Shown one piece after another: positions 30,736 through 39,023 of a DNA stretch of 64,000 nucleotides. The notes under the pieces are model-generated. The model made no database searches. It had not been told where the DNA came from and worked only from the letters and a program-made list of their open reading frames with translations. The DNA is from Paenibacillus sp. FSL H3-0469. GTDB taxonomy: Bacteria > Bacillota > Bacilli > Paenibacillales > Paenibacillaceae. A program made the translations under genes and the position numbers. Within the stretch, counting starts at the first letter, position 1. Each line of letters opens with the position of its first letter. The stretch spans positions 2,604,001-2,668,000 of the forward strand of contig NZ_CP150302.1 of NCBI RefSeq assembly GCF_038051945.1. Reading direction: 5' to 3'.

Positions 30736-32544
30736 TCATCGCTCCTCCCCTAACGGAATCCACAGATCCGTCCGTGATCCCTTACTTGGCTCACCGCTGA
30801 CGTCCATACGGGCTTCGGCCCCGTAATACAAGGCCAGCCGGTGCCTGATGTTGAACAGGGCATAGCCTTTTCTGGACTGCGGGGCTATGTCCATCCCCTG
30901 CTTGACCTGTGCAGCATCAAGCCCCCGTCCGTTGTCGGTAATGCAAATATGCAGCAGCCCCTGCTCCCGGCTGACCGTGATGTCTATCCTGCCTCCTATT
31001 GTCCGGTCGCTGAATCCATGCTGAATGCTGTTCTCCACCACCGGCTGCAGGATAATCTTCGGCAGCAGGCAGGACAGCAGGGCTTCGTCCTCTACCGTCA
31101 CCGTGTATTCAAACAGTCCTTCATAGCATTTCTGTTGAATGGCGAAATACTCCCGCATGTGGGACAGTTCATCCTCAAGTGTAATCAGATCCTTGCCTCC
31201 GCTGAGCCCGATCTGGAACATCTGCGATAAGGACAGGATCATCTCATTCACATCGTCATTCTCGCCCATGACCGATTTGCAATAGATGGTATTGAGCGTA
31301 TTGTACAGAAAGTGCGGCTCCATCTGCGCCGTAAGGGCACGGATCTCTGCATGCCGCTTGCCCTCCTCCTTGGTCTTCACATCCGCAATCAGCGTCTTAA
31401 TCTCCGACATCATCCGGTTGAACTGAAAGCCGACCTGGGCCACCTCGTCCTCATAACGGCTCTCATACACCACACTGAGCTGGTTCTCTTCGACTCTGCG
31501 CATCAGCCGCCGCAGCTTGAACAGCGGCTTCAGCAGCACAGATGTCAGCTGATTGGAGATCAGCCAGGTGGCCAGCAGGAAAACAACGATGACATAGAGA
31601 GTGATGCGCTGCACCCGCTGCAGCTTGCCCAGCAGCTGGTCCCGTGACTGCATACCGGAGATGATCCAGTCGGGTGATGAGGCTGAGCCTGTATAATTAA
31701 CCAGATATTCCTTGCCGCCGTAGCTGTAATAGTGATCCTGCGGATCGGCTGCTGTCCCGGCTTCGGGAAGCACCGGCTTCCATGGGAACCTGCCCCGGAA
31801 CGGCCAGCGGGATTCCACCACCGCCTCTCCTTCCCTGCTCACCAGATAATAATTCCTCCCTGCTTGTTCTCCGCCTGTATTCAGCAGCTCATCTATCCGG
31901 CCCTCCCTGATATTGACCACAATAAATACATTGCTGATCGGCGTGTAAGGGTATTCATAAATTCCCCGGACTACGAAGGAAACCACCCGCTGGCTGCCCG
32001 TGAACAACCGGTCATAATGTCCTTTGGCCCAGTAGCCGCCCGGCTGCTCCTTGCTCAGATCATATAATTCCGAACCGTAGAACGAGTTGTCCTGCGCCCG
32101 GATCTGCGTAGTGGAATAGAAATCGCCAATCGGGGTAACGATCAGCACATTCTCAATGATCGGCTGATTGAACGTTGCCTGGGAGAGCACATATTGCAGA
32201 TCCGACAGATGCACATAATAATTCGACACATCATGGCTGAACACATCGAGCATCATCTTGCGGTACGCATCGCTCAGCATCAGGGACTGCACGGACAGCG
32301 CCACATCATTCAGGCGGGAATCCAGCAATTGTGCCGTCTTGCTTACCGTCTCCCGGCTGCCGGCGTAGGCATTGTCCTCGATCTCCTGCGCAGCAATCCA
32401 GTACGAGAAGGTACCCATTGCACCGATGGACAGCGTGATCAGCACGATGAACGAGAACAGAATCCTCTGCTTAATGGATATCCGGTAATACCTGCCGGCG
32501 ATCTGCCGCCAGAGCTTGCGGCCATAGGCTGTCAATGTATTCAT
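30736..32544 (-). CDS. Sensor histidine kinase, YesM/LytS-like
   Basis: Membrane sensor kinase of 602 aa. Two membrane segments (about 25-45 and 300-320) flank an extracellular sensing domain of about 250 residues. A HAMP segment follows, then the His_kinase domain with phosphoacceptor His in AQMEPHFLYNTLNTIYCKS and an HATPase domain with VVENSIQHGF and DNGRGLD. GAAAGGAAA precedes the ATG. Probably senses sugar directly or through the binding protein and activates the downstream importer through the AraC-type regulator. Confidence 0.95.
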   Translation of the reverse strand: MNTLTAYGRKLWRQIAGRYYRISIKQRILFSFIVLITLSIGAMGTFSYWIAAQEIEDNAYAGSRETVSKTAQLLDSRLNDVALSVQSLMLSDAYRKMMLDVFSHDVSNYYVHLSDLQYVLSQATFNQPIIENVLIVTPIGDFYSTTQIRAQDNSFYGSELYDLSKEQPGGYWAKGHYDRLFTGSQRVVSFVVRGIYEYPYTPISNVFIVVNIREGRIDELLNTGGEQAGRNYYLVSREGEAVVESRWPFRGRFPWKPVLPEAGTAADPQDHYYSYGGKEYLVNYTGSASSPDWIISGMQSRDQLLGKLQRVQRITLYVIVVFLLATWLISNQLTSVLLKPLFKLRRLMRRVEENQLSVVYESRYEDEVAQVGFQFNRMMSEIKTLIADVKTKEEGKRHAEIRALTAQMEPHFLYNTLNTIYCKSVMGENDDVNEMILSLSQMFQIGLSGGKDLITLEDELSHMREYFAIQQKCYEGLFEYTVTVEDEALLSCLLPKIILQPVVENSIQHGFSDRTIGGRIDITVSREQGLLHICITDNGRGLDAAQVKQGMDIAPQSRKGYALFNIRHRLALYYGAEARMDVSGEPSKGSRTDLWIPLGEER

Positions 32545-32687
32545 AGCTTTCCTTTCTGAAGCATGTACCGTATACCTCCCTTTAGTTGTCCGTTCTTGTC
32601 ACTTGTACCATACGGCTGCTACGGCCCGGCGTCAAGATAACTTGCTCGTTAGATAGCAGAAGTTAAGTCCAGAAAGGGGAAATCAAA

Positions 32688-32729
32688 AAACCGCTAAAAT
32701 CCTTGTATAATCAAGGTTTTTAGCGGTTT
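32688..32729 (-). terminator. Terminator of the LacI-family regulator gene
   Basis: AAACCGCTAAAA.CCTTG/CAAGG.TTTTAGCGGTTT stem with a T run on the minus strand. Confidence 0.85.
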
Positions 32730-32809
32730 CCCGGTCTTTTCCAATCCCGTAAGGGTTCCCGGCATCCGGGCAAAATAAAGCCTTATGGGGACGTTCATAC
32801 CGCCTGTTG

Positions 32810-33835
32810 CTATTCCGGCTTAGCCGGAGGCTGCACCGAATCGCCTTGCTGCAAGGAAGGCGGGAATCTGTAGGTGATGGGGATCGCGCCGTCCGTGTCG
32901 TTGATCAAAGAGAGCATGATCTTCGCTGCCTGCATCCCCATCTCGTAGGCGGGCTGGCGGATCGTAGTAATATCGGGATTATAGATCCGGGCGAATTCTG
33001 CATCGTCAATGCCGATCACTGACAATTGGCTGGGGATGGAGATAGCGTTGCGGTTCGCATATTTAAGAATCTCGCCCAGCACCAGATCATTGGCGGCAAG
33101 CAGCGCGGTCGGCGGCTGGGGCAGCTGTAACAACTCATCCATTGCGGAAGCGATATCTTCGCGCGACACACTACGCATATACGAATCTAGCAGCGGCAGA
33201 CCTGCTTCCTCCATCGCTTTTTTGTAACCGCTCATCCGCTCTTTGCGCGGGGTAATCGCATGTACGCCAAGCGGCAGGGATAGAATTGCAATCGCTTCAT
33301 GGCCTTGGGTGGTCAGCTCCCGGATAGCAGTCTTCACCGCCATTTCATTATCCAGCAGCAGGCTCTGGGTCGTAATGCCGTCAACCAGCCGGTCCATGAA
33401 GACCAGCGGATATTCTGCTTCAATTAATCGGGTGTAAGGCGCAGGCTGATCTCCCGCCGGGAAAATAATCAGGCCATCCACCTGACGGGCAACCAGCGTC
33501 TCTACATAGGTATTCTCCTTGTCCGCATTCTCATCCGAGTTGCAGATAATCACCTGGATGCCGTGGCGCTGCAGCTCATTCTCAATCGCCCGGATGCACT
33601 GAATGGACAGTGAATAATCTATATTGGCTACAATAATGCCAACCATATGCGTGCGGTTCTGCTTGAGGCTGCGGGCAAGCCCGTTGGGCTGGTAGTTCAG
33701 CTCATCGATAACCTCGGCAATGCGGTTTTTGGTCGCCTCACTCATATACTTGAACCGTTTATTCAAAAATTGCGAGACTGTGCTTTTCGATACGCCCGCT
33801 TTCTGGGCCACATCCTCAATAGTCAGCTTCTTCAT
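32810..33835 (-). CDS. LacI-family transcriptional regulator
   Basis: Sugar-responsive DNA-binding regulator. The N-terminal helix-turn-helix and hinge read LTIEDVAQKAGVSKSTVSQFLNKRFKYMSEATKNRI and NYQPNGLARSLKQ; a periplasmic-binding-like effector domain follows. 341 aa from the ATG at 33833-33835 behind GGAG; the longer frame adds 17 residues before the conserved start. It lies upstream of the kinase/regulator/importer genes on the same strand and probably controls part of the locus and itself. The effector is unknown. Confidence 0.93.
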   Translation of the reverse strand: MKKLTIEDVAQKAGVSKSTVSQFLNKRFKYMSEATKNRIAEVIDELNYQPNGLARSLKQNRTHMVGIIVANIDYSLSIQCIRAIENELQRHGIQVIICNSDENADKENTYVETLVARQVDGLIIFPAGDQPAPYTRLIEAEYPLVFMDRLVDGITTQSLLLDNEMAVKTAIRELTTQGHEAIAILSLPLGVHAITPRKERMSGYKKAMEEAGLPLLDSYMRSVSREDIASAMDELLQLPQPPTALLAANDLVLGEILKYANRNAISIPSQLSVIGIDDAEFARIYNPDITTIRQPAYEMGMQAAKIMLSLINDTDGAIPITYRFPPSLQQGDSVQPPAKPE

Positions 33836-33869
33836 TGATCCCGCTCCACTCTTCGATATCGCACTCCAG

Positions 33870-33894
33870 AAGTAAACATTAACCAAGTTTACTT
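33870..33894. promoter_or_regulatory. Inverted repeat upstream of the LacI-family gene, candidate auto-operator
   Basis: AAGTAAAC-N9-GTTTACTT, perfect 8-bp arms, centred about 47 bp before the regulator start. The wide spacer is unusual for LacI operators, so the binding protein is uncertain. Confidence 0.4.
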
Positions 33895-34028
33895 AGAGAG
33901 ATTATCAAAAAGTATAGCTTTTTTTTAGTAAATTATCTATAAGATCAGATTGAAAATACGAAATAAGTGGATACGGCCTCTAAGGCGTGAGACAAATATA
34001 CTAAATGACTGGGCTCCACGATGGTACC

Positions 34029-34203
34029 GGACTGTGATGCGCTTATTTCCTCGAAAAGCAGCATTATAACAGGCTTGTGGACTCCAGTGCGCTTATTCAC
34101 CGTTACTCACCCGATTAAGACGCATTCGTAGTACAATAAGGGCCTTCCAGTCCGTAAGCGGGGTCAAATGTGCCAAATCGAGAATATAAAGGCTTCACAG
34201 TCC
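34029..34203. repeat. Four-unit symmetric intergenic element, second sequence family
   Basis: Two plus-strand 19-bp units beginning GGACT and ending CTTATT (34029-34047, 34079-34097) face two minus-strand units (34135-34153, 34185-34203). Centres are 50, 56 and 50 bp apart and all pairs share one midpoint at 34116. The outer units resemble each other most (GGACTGTGA start, TCTCGA/CCTCGA end), as do the inner ones. It fills the 440-bp gap 33895-34333 between the LacI gene and the membrane protein gene; nothing else is seen there. Confidence 0.65.
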
Positions 34204-34333
34204 GCAAGGGACATAGATAACAGGCAAATTGGAAGACTCCCTGTCTTCAGAGGAATTGCTCCATTGACCGTCTGAGCATATCATGATTAGCATACTATTC
34301 CAGCACTCATCCTGCTCCTGTACTCTGAGTTGC

Positions 34334-35500
34334 TCAATTTCCTACTGTAGAGGCATCAATTTTCTCACCATGTTCCTCATACCACCAGTCGTAGTACCAC
34401 TGATTGCCCGTCTTTATATCAACCTGTGTACTCCGCTGCTCTCCGTTAACTTCGTAATGGACAATGGTCACAAGATCTTTAGAATCAAGGGTAAGCGCTC
34501 CATAATGGAGCTTGGAGGGTTTTTCAACATTTTCTGTAGTGATTTCGCCCGAAAGTACCTGAGCACTGCCAGTTGCAATATCATACAACTTATTATGCTG
34601 TGTATAACCACCTTTTCCATCATCTGTATAATAAACAACCAAAAACTCTGCTTTTTCGGGATTAATGGCCATAAATGATTTATAGACTTGATACGCTTCA
34701 TCTGAGATTAGTAGCTCTCGAGGAACAGAAATCTTCCCCTCTCCTGCTTGTCTGATATCCATCACATACAGCTTGGCCCCTGACCTTTTGGCATTCTCTC
34801 CAATAGTATAGCTGCTGCTGGAAAATAAAAGATAATCTCCCGCTCCAAATAAACTTCCCAGTGACAAATATGACTGTGCGCCTCCAGCGTATAAAGGAAA
34901 GACATACAACCGCTGTGCTGAATCCTTAGATAGCTCTGCATGCCCTTTTGGAGTCAGATAGAGAGTATACGGCTCTGTATTGTGTGTGTATTTAGGCTTG
35001 AGATAGTCAACCACAGGCGGCGGAGGTGACCAGACAATTCCAGCAGAGGTCTCAACAGCCATCGCAGCAGCCTTATTGCGGTCTAGTGGAAGAGGCATAT
35101 AGTACTTAAGACCGCCTAATTCAAACTCTGCCGATATCTCGTACAGGCCCAGTCCTTGCTGAGTAGCCGAAGGAGACGCCGACGGCTGCACCACAGCCGC
35201 TCCCGAGCCAGGCTTAAAGACCGCTGCCAGCCTCCCTGCCGGATCAAGCCCGGCCCCTGGGCCAAACGGCCAGACCAGCGCGCCAAGCAGCAGGATAGCT
35301 GTCAGTCCGCCGAAGGCAGCCATACGGCTGAAGCGGCGGCGGCTTGTATGATTAGAGGATTCATGGGCAGCCTCTTCAATCCGCGCCATAAGTTGTGGCG
35401 TGAATCCCGGTTCTACAAGCGGAATCCGTCCGGCTTGCTTATACCAGTCCTTCTCCCCGCTCATCACCTTCACTTGCTCATGCTCTTGTCTTGTCTTCAC
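34334..35500 (-). CDS. Membrane protein paired with an ECF sigma factor (candidate non-zinc anti-sigma factor)
   Basis: 388 aa. A cytoplasmic N-terminal region (1-60, with the amphipathic FTPQLMARIEEAAHESS) is followed by one membrane segment (about 63-80) and a large outer domain of about 300 residues rich in beta strands (for example LYVMDIRQAGEGKISVPREL). No zinc-finger HxxxCxxC is present and the N-terminal region has no Cys. It overlaps the sigma gene by 4 bp, the usual arrangement of sigma/anti-sigma pairs, so an anti-sigma role is inferred from context. The 3' half is AT-richer than the 5' half. Confidence 0.75.
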   Translation of the reverse strand: MKTRQEHEQVKVMSGEKDWYKQAGRIPLVEPGFTPQLMARIEEAAHESSNHTSRRRFSRMAAFGGLTAILLLGALVWPFGPGAGLDPAGRLAAVFKPGSGAAVVQPSASPSATQQGLGLYEISAEFELGGLKYYMPLPLDRNKAAAMAVETSAGIVWSPPPPVVDYLKPKYTHNTEPYTLYLTPKGHAELSKDSAQRLYVFPLYAGGAQSYLSLGSLFGAGDYLLFSSSSYTIGENAKRSGAKLYVMDIRQAGEGKISVPRELLISDEAYQVYKSFMAINPEKAEFLVVYYTDDGKGGYTQHNKLYDIATGSAQVLSGEITTENVEKPSKLHYGALTLDSKDLVTIVHYEVNGEQRSTQVDIKTGNQWYYDWWYEEHGEKIDASTVGN

Positions 35501-36033
35501 TGGTCTTCCTCCTTCATCGCTGCTCTCACTTTCATTCTGGCCCGTCCGAGCCTGGATTTGACCGTCCCCTGCGCGATTCCAAGCAGCGCGGACAGCTCAG
35601 CGACTGACAGATCCTGCTGAATGTCCAGCACCAGCACCTCCCGGTACTTGTCCGGCAGCTCCATAATGATCTCCCAGATGCGGTTCGCGTACTGATTGCC
35701 GATAGCCTCTTGTTCTGCGGACAAGACGCCCCCTTTATCCTGATGGCTGCCCAGCGGAACGAACCTCCGCCAGAAGCTGCTCTTCCTTAAGCTGAACGCG
35801 GTGTTGCGGGTAATGGTGAGCAGCCAGGTTTTCAGAGTGGACTGCCCCCGGTACTTGCCGATGCTCTTGTAGGCCTTGAGGAATACCTCCTGGCTGATAT
35901 CATTCGCCTGCTCCCGGCTGCGGGTTAAGAAAAAAGCATAATTCCATACATCCTGCCCGTAGGTCTCCATCATCTCGCGCAGCGATACCGATGAGGCACA
36001 GGTCATGCTATACGTTAGTTCTTTACTCTGCAT
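35497..36033 (-). CDS. ECF-family RNA polymerase sigma factor
   Basis: 178 aa. Sigma2 region: YGQDVWNYAFFLTRSREQANDISQEVFLKAYKSIGKY and LKTWLLTITRNTAFSLRKS. Sigma4 region: ELPDKYREVLVLDIQQDLSVAELSALLGIAQGTVKSRLGRAR. Less similar to SigW than the sigma factor at 19264-19815. The ATG has GAGGGGAGAG upstream. Coupled by overlap to the membrane protein gene. A possible GGAACC-type promoter upstream suggests autoregulation. Confidence 0.92.
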   Translation of the reverse strand: MQSKELTYSMTCASSVSLREMMETYGQDVWNYAFFLTRSREQANDISQEVFLKAYKSIGKYRGQSTLKTWLLTITRNTAFSLRKSSFWRRFVPLGSHQDKGGVLSAEQEAIGNQYANRIWEIIMELPDKYREVLVLDIQQDLSVAELSALLGIAQGTVKSRLGRARMKVRAAMKEEDQ

Positions 36034-36057
36034 GTTCTCTCCCCTCTCACCTAATAA

Positions 36058-36082
36058 GACTCCTGCCGACCGATATGGTTCC
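36058..36082 (-). promoter_or_regulatory. Candidate ECF promoter of the sigma factor gene
   Basis: GGAACC, 16 bp and GTC on the minus strand, about 25 bp before the start. This resembles the ECF AAC/GTC pattern. Confidence 0.4.
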
Positions 36083-36137
36083 CTGTTATTGAAAATATTG
36101 GGGCACGCATCTGCTCAATTAGCCCCTGTTAGCTGAA

Positions 36138-36213
36138 ATCAAGTGTACAAAATACAACAGATCTGATCCCCCAAAAAATTGGAGCAGCGTCTAATGTACG
36201 AAGTGCCATCAAA
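36138..36213. repeat. Half copy of the four-dyad intergenic element
   Basis: Two plus-strand dyads of the TGYAY-NNN-RTRCA type, centred at 36150 and 36201, exactly 51 bp apart as in the complete copies. No partner pair is visible 62 bp upstream. Confidence 0.6.
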
Positions 36214-36251
36214 ACTCCATCCGCCGACGGCAGAGCGCTTTCAAATTTTAT

Positions 36252-36394
36252 AGCCGCCTCCCCTTCTCCAAATGCCCCATTCGGACCATTCCACAGCCCC
36301 GCAAATTGCTTAAAAAAAATACTAATTAATTATAAGAGAATAGAATGCAGGCGGGGCGTGGGATTGGCGATTTGGAGAGGCATTTTGGGCGGCT
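36252..36394. repeat. Long imperfect inverted repeat upstream of nrdI
   Basis: Three stem segments nest around an AT-rich loop: AGCCGCC/GGCGGCT, CTTCTCCAAAT/ATTTGGAGAGG and CCACAGCCCCGC/GCGGGGCGTGG. The loop (about 36303-36350) is almost pure A+T in its centre. It lies between the divergent sigma gene and the nrd promoter; function unknown. Confidence 0.55.
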
Positions 36395-36413
36395 GTGAGG
36401 GCTTGTTCACCGC

Positions 36414-36467
36414 TTGACTTTTCAATATATGGTATATAAAATGATTAAGCATTACTAAATATAGTGT
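36414..36467 (+). promoter_or_regulatory. nrd promoter with two NrdR boxes
   Basis: TTGACT (36414-36419), a 17-bp spacer and TAAAAT (36437-36442) form a sigma-A promoter. NrdR box 1 (36420-36435, TTTCAATATATGGTAT) fills the spacer, and box 2 (36452-36467, TTACTAAATATAGTGT) lies downstream. Their 32-bp offset is about three helical turns, the usual spacing. Both match the acaCwAtATaTwGtgt consensus in its core. Predicts repression by NrdR-dATP. Confidence 0.8.
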
Positions 36468-36556
36468 ATATAAGAGCTAAGCCCATAAATCTAGTAAATC
36501 CGCTATTCTTTATTTGTCAAGTAGAATGGGCTACATGTTATAGGAGGTTAGGAGCC

Positions 36557-36916
36557 ATGTTGATTGCTTACGATTCCAAGACCGGCAACGTTAGAAGATT
36601 CATTAATAAACTGAAGCTTCCGGCAGTTCAAATCGAAGAGCATATGACGATCGACGAGCCTTACGTGCTTGTTACATACACCACCGGATTTGGACAGATT
36701 CCAGAGAAGGTATCAACATTCCTTGAACGAAACCATTCCAGGCTGAAGGGCATCGCCGCGAGCGGCAACAAAAACTGGGGTGAGCTATACGCGCACAGCG
36801 CAGATCTGATTGCACAGCGTTACAACGTACCGGTGGTCGGCAAGTTTGAATTGTCGGGAACATTTGGTGATGTACAACGCATAAAACAGGAGGTGGACCG
36901 GGTTGCGGCATATTGA
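36557..36916 (+). CDS. nrdI: Flavodoxin-like protein NrdI of class Ib ribonucleotide reductase
   Basis: Flavoprotein that supplies the oxidant to assemble the Mn(III)2-tyrosyl radical cofactor of NrdF. 119 aa, opening MLIAYDSKTGNVRRF (FMN-phosphate loop) and continuing YVLVTYTTGFGQIP and GIAASGNKNWGELYAHSADLIA. Start is the ATG behind TAGGAGG; an upstream in-frame ATG would overlap the NrdR box. It overlaps nrdE by 14 bp. Confidence 0.95.
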   Translation: MLIAYDSKTGNVRRFINKLKLPAVQIEEHMTIDEPYVLVTYTTGFGQIPEKVSTFLERNHSRLKGIAASGNKNWGELYAHSADLIAQRYNVPVVGKFELSGTFGDVQRIKQEVDRVAAY

Positions 36917-38987
36917 ACTGAACAACATGTTGATGAAGAGAGACGAAAGCGGCTTTTTCCAATTGGATAAGGACCAGGAGGCGGTAGCTGAGTTCATGCG
37001 GGATGTGGAGCGGCGCAGCCTGACCTTCACGGATACCAAAGCCAAGATTGATTATATGATTGCCAATGATTACTACGAGGACCTGTACGACCGTTACTCC
37101 GCTGCTGAGATGGAGGATGTCTACCGGATCGCCCATGACTATAATTTCCGCTTCCCTTCCTATATGGCGGCTTCCAAGTTCTATACCGACTATGCCGTCA
37201 AAACCAATGACCGTAAGCAGTACCTGGAGCATTATCCGGACCGCGTAGCGGTAGTGGCTCTGCATTTGGGCCGGGGCAACGTGGAGACCGCCCGCACACT
37301 GGCCCGCTCGATGATGGAACAGCGCCTGCAGCCGGCGACACCAACCTTCCTCAATGCCGGTAAAAGCCGCCGCGGCGAGATGGTCTCCTGCTTCCTGCTG
37401 GAAATGGATGACTCGCTCAATTCGATCAACTATGTGCTGAATACCTGCATGCAGCTGTCAAAAATCGGGGGCGGCGTTGCCGTCAATCTGTCCAAGCTGC
37501 GCTCGCGCGGTGAGACGATTAAGGGTGTTGAGGATGCGGCCAAAGGCATCATGCCTGTCCTGAAGCTCATGGAAGACGGCTTCTCCTATGCGGACCAGAT
37601 GGGCCAGCGTAAGGGTTCGGGCGCGGCTTATTATAATATTTTTGGCTGGGATGTACTGGAGTTCCTGGACAGCAAAAAGATTAACGCCGACGAACGGACA
37701 CGCCTGAAGACGTTGTCTATCGGTCTGATCGTGCCTAACCGCTTCTACAAGCTCGCACAGGATAATCAGCCGCTGCATGTGTTCGCTCCTTACACGGTCT
37801 ATCAGGCGTATGGTACGCACCTGGATGACATGGATCTGGACGTCATGTATGATACTCTGCTTGCCGATCCGCGCGTGAAGAAAAGAATCGCCATGAGCGC
37901 ACGCGACATGCTGACCAAGATCGCCATGATCCAGCTTGAATCGGGCTATCCCTATATTATGAACAAGAGCAATGCCAACGCTGCTCATGCCCTGCGGGGT
38001 GTGGGTCAGATCAAGATGTCTAACCTGTGTACCGAGATTTTTCAATTGCAGGAGACTTCGGAGATTAATGACTACGGACAGCAGGACGAGATCCGCCGCG
38101 ATATCAGCTGCAACCTGGCTTCCCTGAACATCGTGAACGTGATGGAGCACGGTAAGATCCGTGAATCCGTACATGAGGGCATGCTGGCACTGACGGCTGT
38201 CAGCGATATGACAACGGTATCCAACGCTCCAGGCGTGGCTAAGGCGAACAAGGAAATGCACTCCGTGGGTCTGGGCGTAATGAACCTGCATGGTTATTTT
38301 GCCAAGAATAAAGTCGCTTATGAGAGTGAGCAGGCCCGTGATTTCGCACGCACCTTCTTCATGACGATGAACTATCATTCGATTGAGAAAAGCATGGAGA
38401 TTGCCGCCGAGACCGGCGAGACGTTCTATGGCTTCGAGCAGTCCGACTACGCCAGCGGCGTATATTTTGACCGTTATCTGACTACAGACTACCGTCCGGT
38501 TACGGCAAAAGCGCAGGAGCTGTTCGAGGGAATCTACATTCCTACTACAGAGGATTGGAAAGAGCTGCGTGACAAGGTGATGAAGCACGGCCTGTACCAT
38601 GCTTACCGTCTGGCAATTGCGCCGACTGCGAGCATCTCCTATATCCAGAATGCTACCTCCAGCGTTATGCCGATTGTAGAGCAAATCGAGACCCGCACAT
38701 ACGCCAACTCGACCACCTACTATCCGATGCCTTACCTGCGTCCGGACAATGTGTTCTATTATAAATCCGCCTACCAGATGGACCAGTTCAAGGTCATTGA
38801 TCTGATTGCGGAGATTCAGCCTCATATCGACCAGGGTATTTCAACAGTTCTGCATGTGAACAGTGATGTCACCACCCGTGAGCTGGCCCGTTCTTACCTG
38901 TATGCGGCGCACAAAGGGCTGAAATCCCTGTACTACACCCGGACCAACAAATTGTCTGTCGAGGAATGCCTGGCCTGCTCCATCTAA
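36903..38987 (+). CDS. nrdE: Class Ib ribonucleoside-diphosphate reductase alpha subunit
   Basis: Catalytic subunit reducing ribonucleotides to deoxyribonucleotides. 694 aa, the normal NrdE length without an N-terminal ATP cone. The TPTFLNAGKSRRGEMVSCFL stretch carries an active-site Cys, SNLCTEIFQLQ the radical-relay region, and the C-terminal tail ends ECLACSI, the mobile redox Cys pair. It starts at TTG with AGGAGGTG about 7 nt upstream inside nrdI, so translation is coupled. Confidence 0.97.
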   Translation: MRHIELNNMLMKRDESGFFQLDKDQEAVAEFMRDVERRSLTFTDTKAKIDYMIANDYYEDLYDRYSAAEMEDVYRIAHDYNFRFPSYMAASKFYTDYAVKTNDRKQYLEHYPDRVAVVALHLGRGNVETARTLARSMMEQRLQPATPTFLNAGKSRRGEMVSCFLLEMDDSLNSINYVLNTCMQLSKIGGGVAVNLSKLRSRGETIKGVEDAAKGIMPVLKLMEDGFSYADQMGQRKGSGAAYYNIFGWDVLEFLDSKKINADERTRLKTLSIGLIVPNRFYKLAQDNQPLHVFAPYTVYQAYGTHLDDMDLDVMYDTLLADPRVKKRIAMSARDMLTKIAMIQLESGYPYIMNKSNANAAHALRGVGQIKMSNLCTEIFQLQETSEINDYGQQDEIRRDISCNLASLNIVNVMEHGKIRESVHEGMLALTAVSDMTTVSNAPGVAKANKEMHSVGLGVMNLHGYFAKNKVAYESEQARDFARTFFMTMNYHSIEKSMEIAAETGETFYGFEQSDYASGVYFDRYLTTDYRPVTAKAQELFEGIYIPTTEDWKELRDKVMKHGLYHAYRLAIAPTASISYIQNATSSVMPIVEQIETRTYANSTTYYPMPYLRPDNVFYYKSAYQMDQFKVIDLIAEIQPHIDQGISTVLHVNSDVTTRELARSYLYAAHKGLKSLYYTRTNKLSVEECLACSI

Positions 38988-39023
38988 GAGGGGCACAGGT
39001 ACAGAAAGGGAGAAGATACGATT

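Noticed and set aside
32807..33437. Plus-strand frames opposite the LacI-family gene
   Set aside because: Short antisense shadows of a clear coding gene.
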